Source: Phycisphaerales bacterium (GTDB taxonomy: Bacteria; Planctomycetota; Phycisphaerae; SM23-33). From it: 35,092 bases of DNA. Made by a program: the position numbers and the translations under genes. Shown in pieces: positions 33,924 through 35,092 of the stretch (positions are counted from its first letter, which is position 1; each line of letters starts with the position of its first letter). Below the pieces are notes generated by a model. That model saw nothing but the letters and a program-made list of their open reading frames with translations. It was not told the DNA's origin and made no database searches. The stretch lies in assembly GCA_018645065.1 (NCBI GenBank), contig JABGPF010000017.1:1-35092 (forward strand), read 5' to 3'.

Positions 33924-34015
33924 CTCGCTGCGGGGGTTTCAGTACGATTCATTTAAAAAACAAGCACATAACGACAAACGCCTCGGCATGAGGCCTGGAT
34001 TGATCTTGATCGAAA

Positions 34016-34044
34016 ATTCTACCCTAAAACACCCCTCTGGTCAA
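34016..34044 (-). promoter_or_regulatory. Sigma-70 promoter for FlgI-like/smc unit
   Basis: TTGACC (34039-34044), a 17-bp spacer and TAGAAT (34016-34021) on the minus strand. Transcription would start near 34009, giving a leader of about 85 bases to the ATG at 33923. Confidence 0.65.
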
Positions 34045-34062
34045 AGAAAGCTTACAGTAAAC

Positions 34063-34099
34063 AATCGGGTCTGGGACATCACTGTCGCCAGACCCGATT
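34063..34099 (-). terminator. Probable terminator after the LysM gene
   Basis: AATCGGGTCTGG (34063-34074) and CCAGACCCGATT (34088-34099) form a perfect 12-bp stem with a 13-base loop, 34 bp after the LysM stop and just upstream of the FlgI-like promoter. The following T-run on the minus strand is weak (GTTTACTG). Confidence 0.55.
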
Positions 34100-34132
34100 A
34101 GTTTCAGTCGCACCAGGGCGATGTAGTTTTAC

Positions 34133-35092
34133 TTAACTGAAGTCAGGCTCGTCAGATCCGCCCGTCGGCGCTGGCGCCGGCGCGGGTCGGGGCGTGGGCC
34201 TTGGTCTTGGTATGGGCCTGGGGACCGGACTCGACGTCCCACCGCCCGACGACGAACCGCCGGAAACATGCGATTGGGCTTGTTCGAGCGAAGGAATAAC
34301 GATCTTCTGACCAATTTTCAGCTTCGACGGATTTATCTTCGGGTTCCTGCTTGCGATGGCGGTAAAATATTTCCCGTCACCGTACTGGCTCTTGGATATC
34401 GCCCACATTCCGCTATCACCGTCTTTAACAACATATATCTTTTCACCGAGACCCAGCGTCGGGCCGGAAATCGCCCCACCGCCCGCACCAACCACGGTAA
34501 CACCGCTTCCGCCTGTATCACCAGCAGTTACAGTTCCGCCTGAAATCAGAATCTTCGCCTGCTCCAGCGACGGAATAACGAGCTTCTGACCAACCTTAAG
34601 ATTGGCCGAATCCACCTTTGGATTGCGTTTGGCGATCGCCTGAAAGTACTTACCGTGCCCGTACTGGCTTTCAGAAACACCCCACATCCCGCTATCACCG
34701 GATTTGACGACATAGACTTTTTCACCAGCGCTGGTCAGCGGATCGGCCGAACCGGCGCCGCTAACGGCACCTGCACCAGCAGTCGAAATCGGAAGCGGCG
34801 GGATAGTGATAGTCTTACCAATCGGGAGCGAAGTCGGATTAAGTCCCGGATTGGCGGCTACAATAAGCTGCCAGTGCTTCCCGGTTTGATAATGCTGTTC
34901 CGAAACATTCCACAACTGATCACCGGACTTGATAACGTACGTCCTGGCTCCCCCGCCAACCCCTGCGTCAGCAGGCCCAACACCAATATCGGTAATGACA
35001 CCAGGCGAATCATCATACGGGATATCCCTGGGCGGACCCAAATCAGTAGGCCCGTCCACAAAGTCGCTACCGCCTCCAGCCACATCCGTCGG
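34133..35092 (-). CDS. Triple-LysM protein, 5' end outside window
   Basis: At least 316 residues are visible, with three LysM domains: TYVIKSGDQLWNVSEQHY (first), VYVVKSGDSGMWGVSESQYG (second) and IYVVKDGDSGMWAISKSQYG (third), each ending in a (V/I)GQK(L/I)VIP-type strand. Gly-rich linkers join them and the C-terminus is a Pro/Arg/Ala-rich tail. LysM domains bind peptidoglycan. No stop is seen between the GTG at 35083 and the window edge, so the start and any signal peptide or membrane anchor probably lie outside. Domains two and three are closely similar, which suggests duplication. Confidence 0.85.
   Translation of the reverse strand, partial: PTDVAGGGSDFVDGPTDLGPPRDIPYDDSPGVITDIGVGPADAGVGGGARTYVIKSGDQLWNVSEQHYQTGKHWQLIVAANPGLNPTSLPIGKTITIPPLPISTAGAGAVSGAGSADPLTSAGEKVYVVKSGDSGMWGVSESQYGHGKYFQAIAKRNPKVDSANLKVGQKLVIPSLEQAKILISGGTVTAGDTGGSGVTVVGAGGGAISGPTLGLGEKIYVVKDGDSGMWAISKSQYGDGKYFTAIASRNPKINPSKLKIGQKIVIPSLEQAQSHVSGGSSSGGGTSSPVPRPIPRPRPTPRPAPAPAPTGGSDEPDFS

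Overview
The window is a chromosomal segment of a Gram-negative-type bacterium. It is most likely a planctomycete, plausibly of the Phycisphaerae side. I infer this from the mix of families rather than from any marker gene: DapL-type aminotransferase, an Lgt with a long insertion, an Arg-rich RNase E/G tail, a FlgI-like lipoprotein outside a flagellar cluster, and intergenic repeats of a kind I associate with planctomycete genomes. There is no rRNA, tRNA, CRISPR array, prophage or intact transposase.

Layout. 1-346 is gene-free and carries a 78-bp direct repeat. 347-7496 (+) reads DUF502 membrane protein, short HPF/RaiA, then EIIA (PtsN-like), HPr, Enzyme I, a DUF2344/TIGR03936 protein and RNase E/G. 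7517-10997 (-) is transcribed pgk, rpe, a histidine-phosphatase-fold protein that has lost its catalytic residues, then accD. 10998-12541 is a 1.5-kb gene-free island with a perfect 24-bp inverted repeat, a second inverted pair of hairpin units, 11-bp iterons and dispersed repeats, one shared with the window start. 12542-14846 (-) holds a zinc-ribbon/PH membrane protein and an AAA/DUF4143 ATPase with a clear sigma-70 promoter inside a direct repeat. 15007-17658 (-) has gap with its own promoter and terminator, then two TPM-domain proteins.

17874-26821 (-) looks like one nine-gene operon: dapL, an unknown protein, folK, a deoxynucleoside-kinase-like protein, panC, panD, lgt, an HtrA-like protein without a catalytic triad but with two PDZ domains, and an exported TPR/HEAT-like protein. 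It joins lysine/peptidoglycan precursor, folate, pantothenate and lipoprotein synthesis. On the other strand (26987-27639) is a small membrane protein with a SHOCT-like partner. 27644-28261 (-) is an AbrB-type antitoxin plus Doc toxin with a promoter/operator palindrome. 28362-33923 (-) is a FlgI-like/HEAT-like lipoprotein followed by smc. A LysM protein cut by the window edge closes the segment.

I see no defence island or wholly new multi-gene system. The best leads are two catalytically degenerate enzymes kept inside housekeeping operons (8394-9005; 20232-21626 with its TPR/HEAT-like neighbour), the FlgI-like lipoprotein, the tandem-repeat tail of RNase E/G, and the structured gene-free island.
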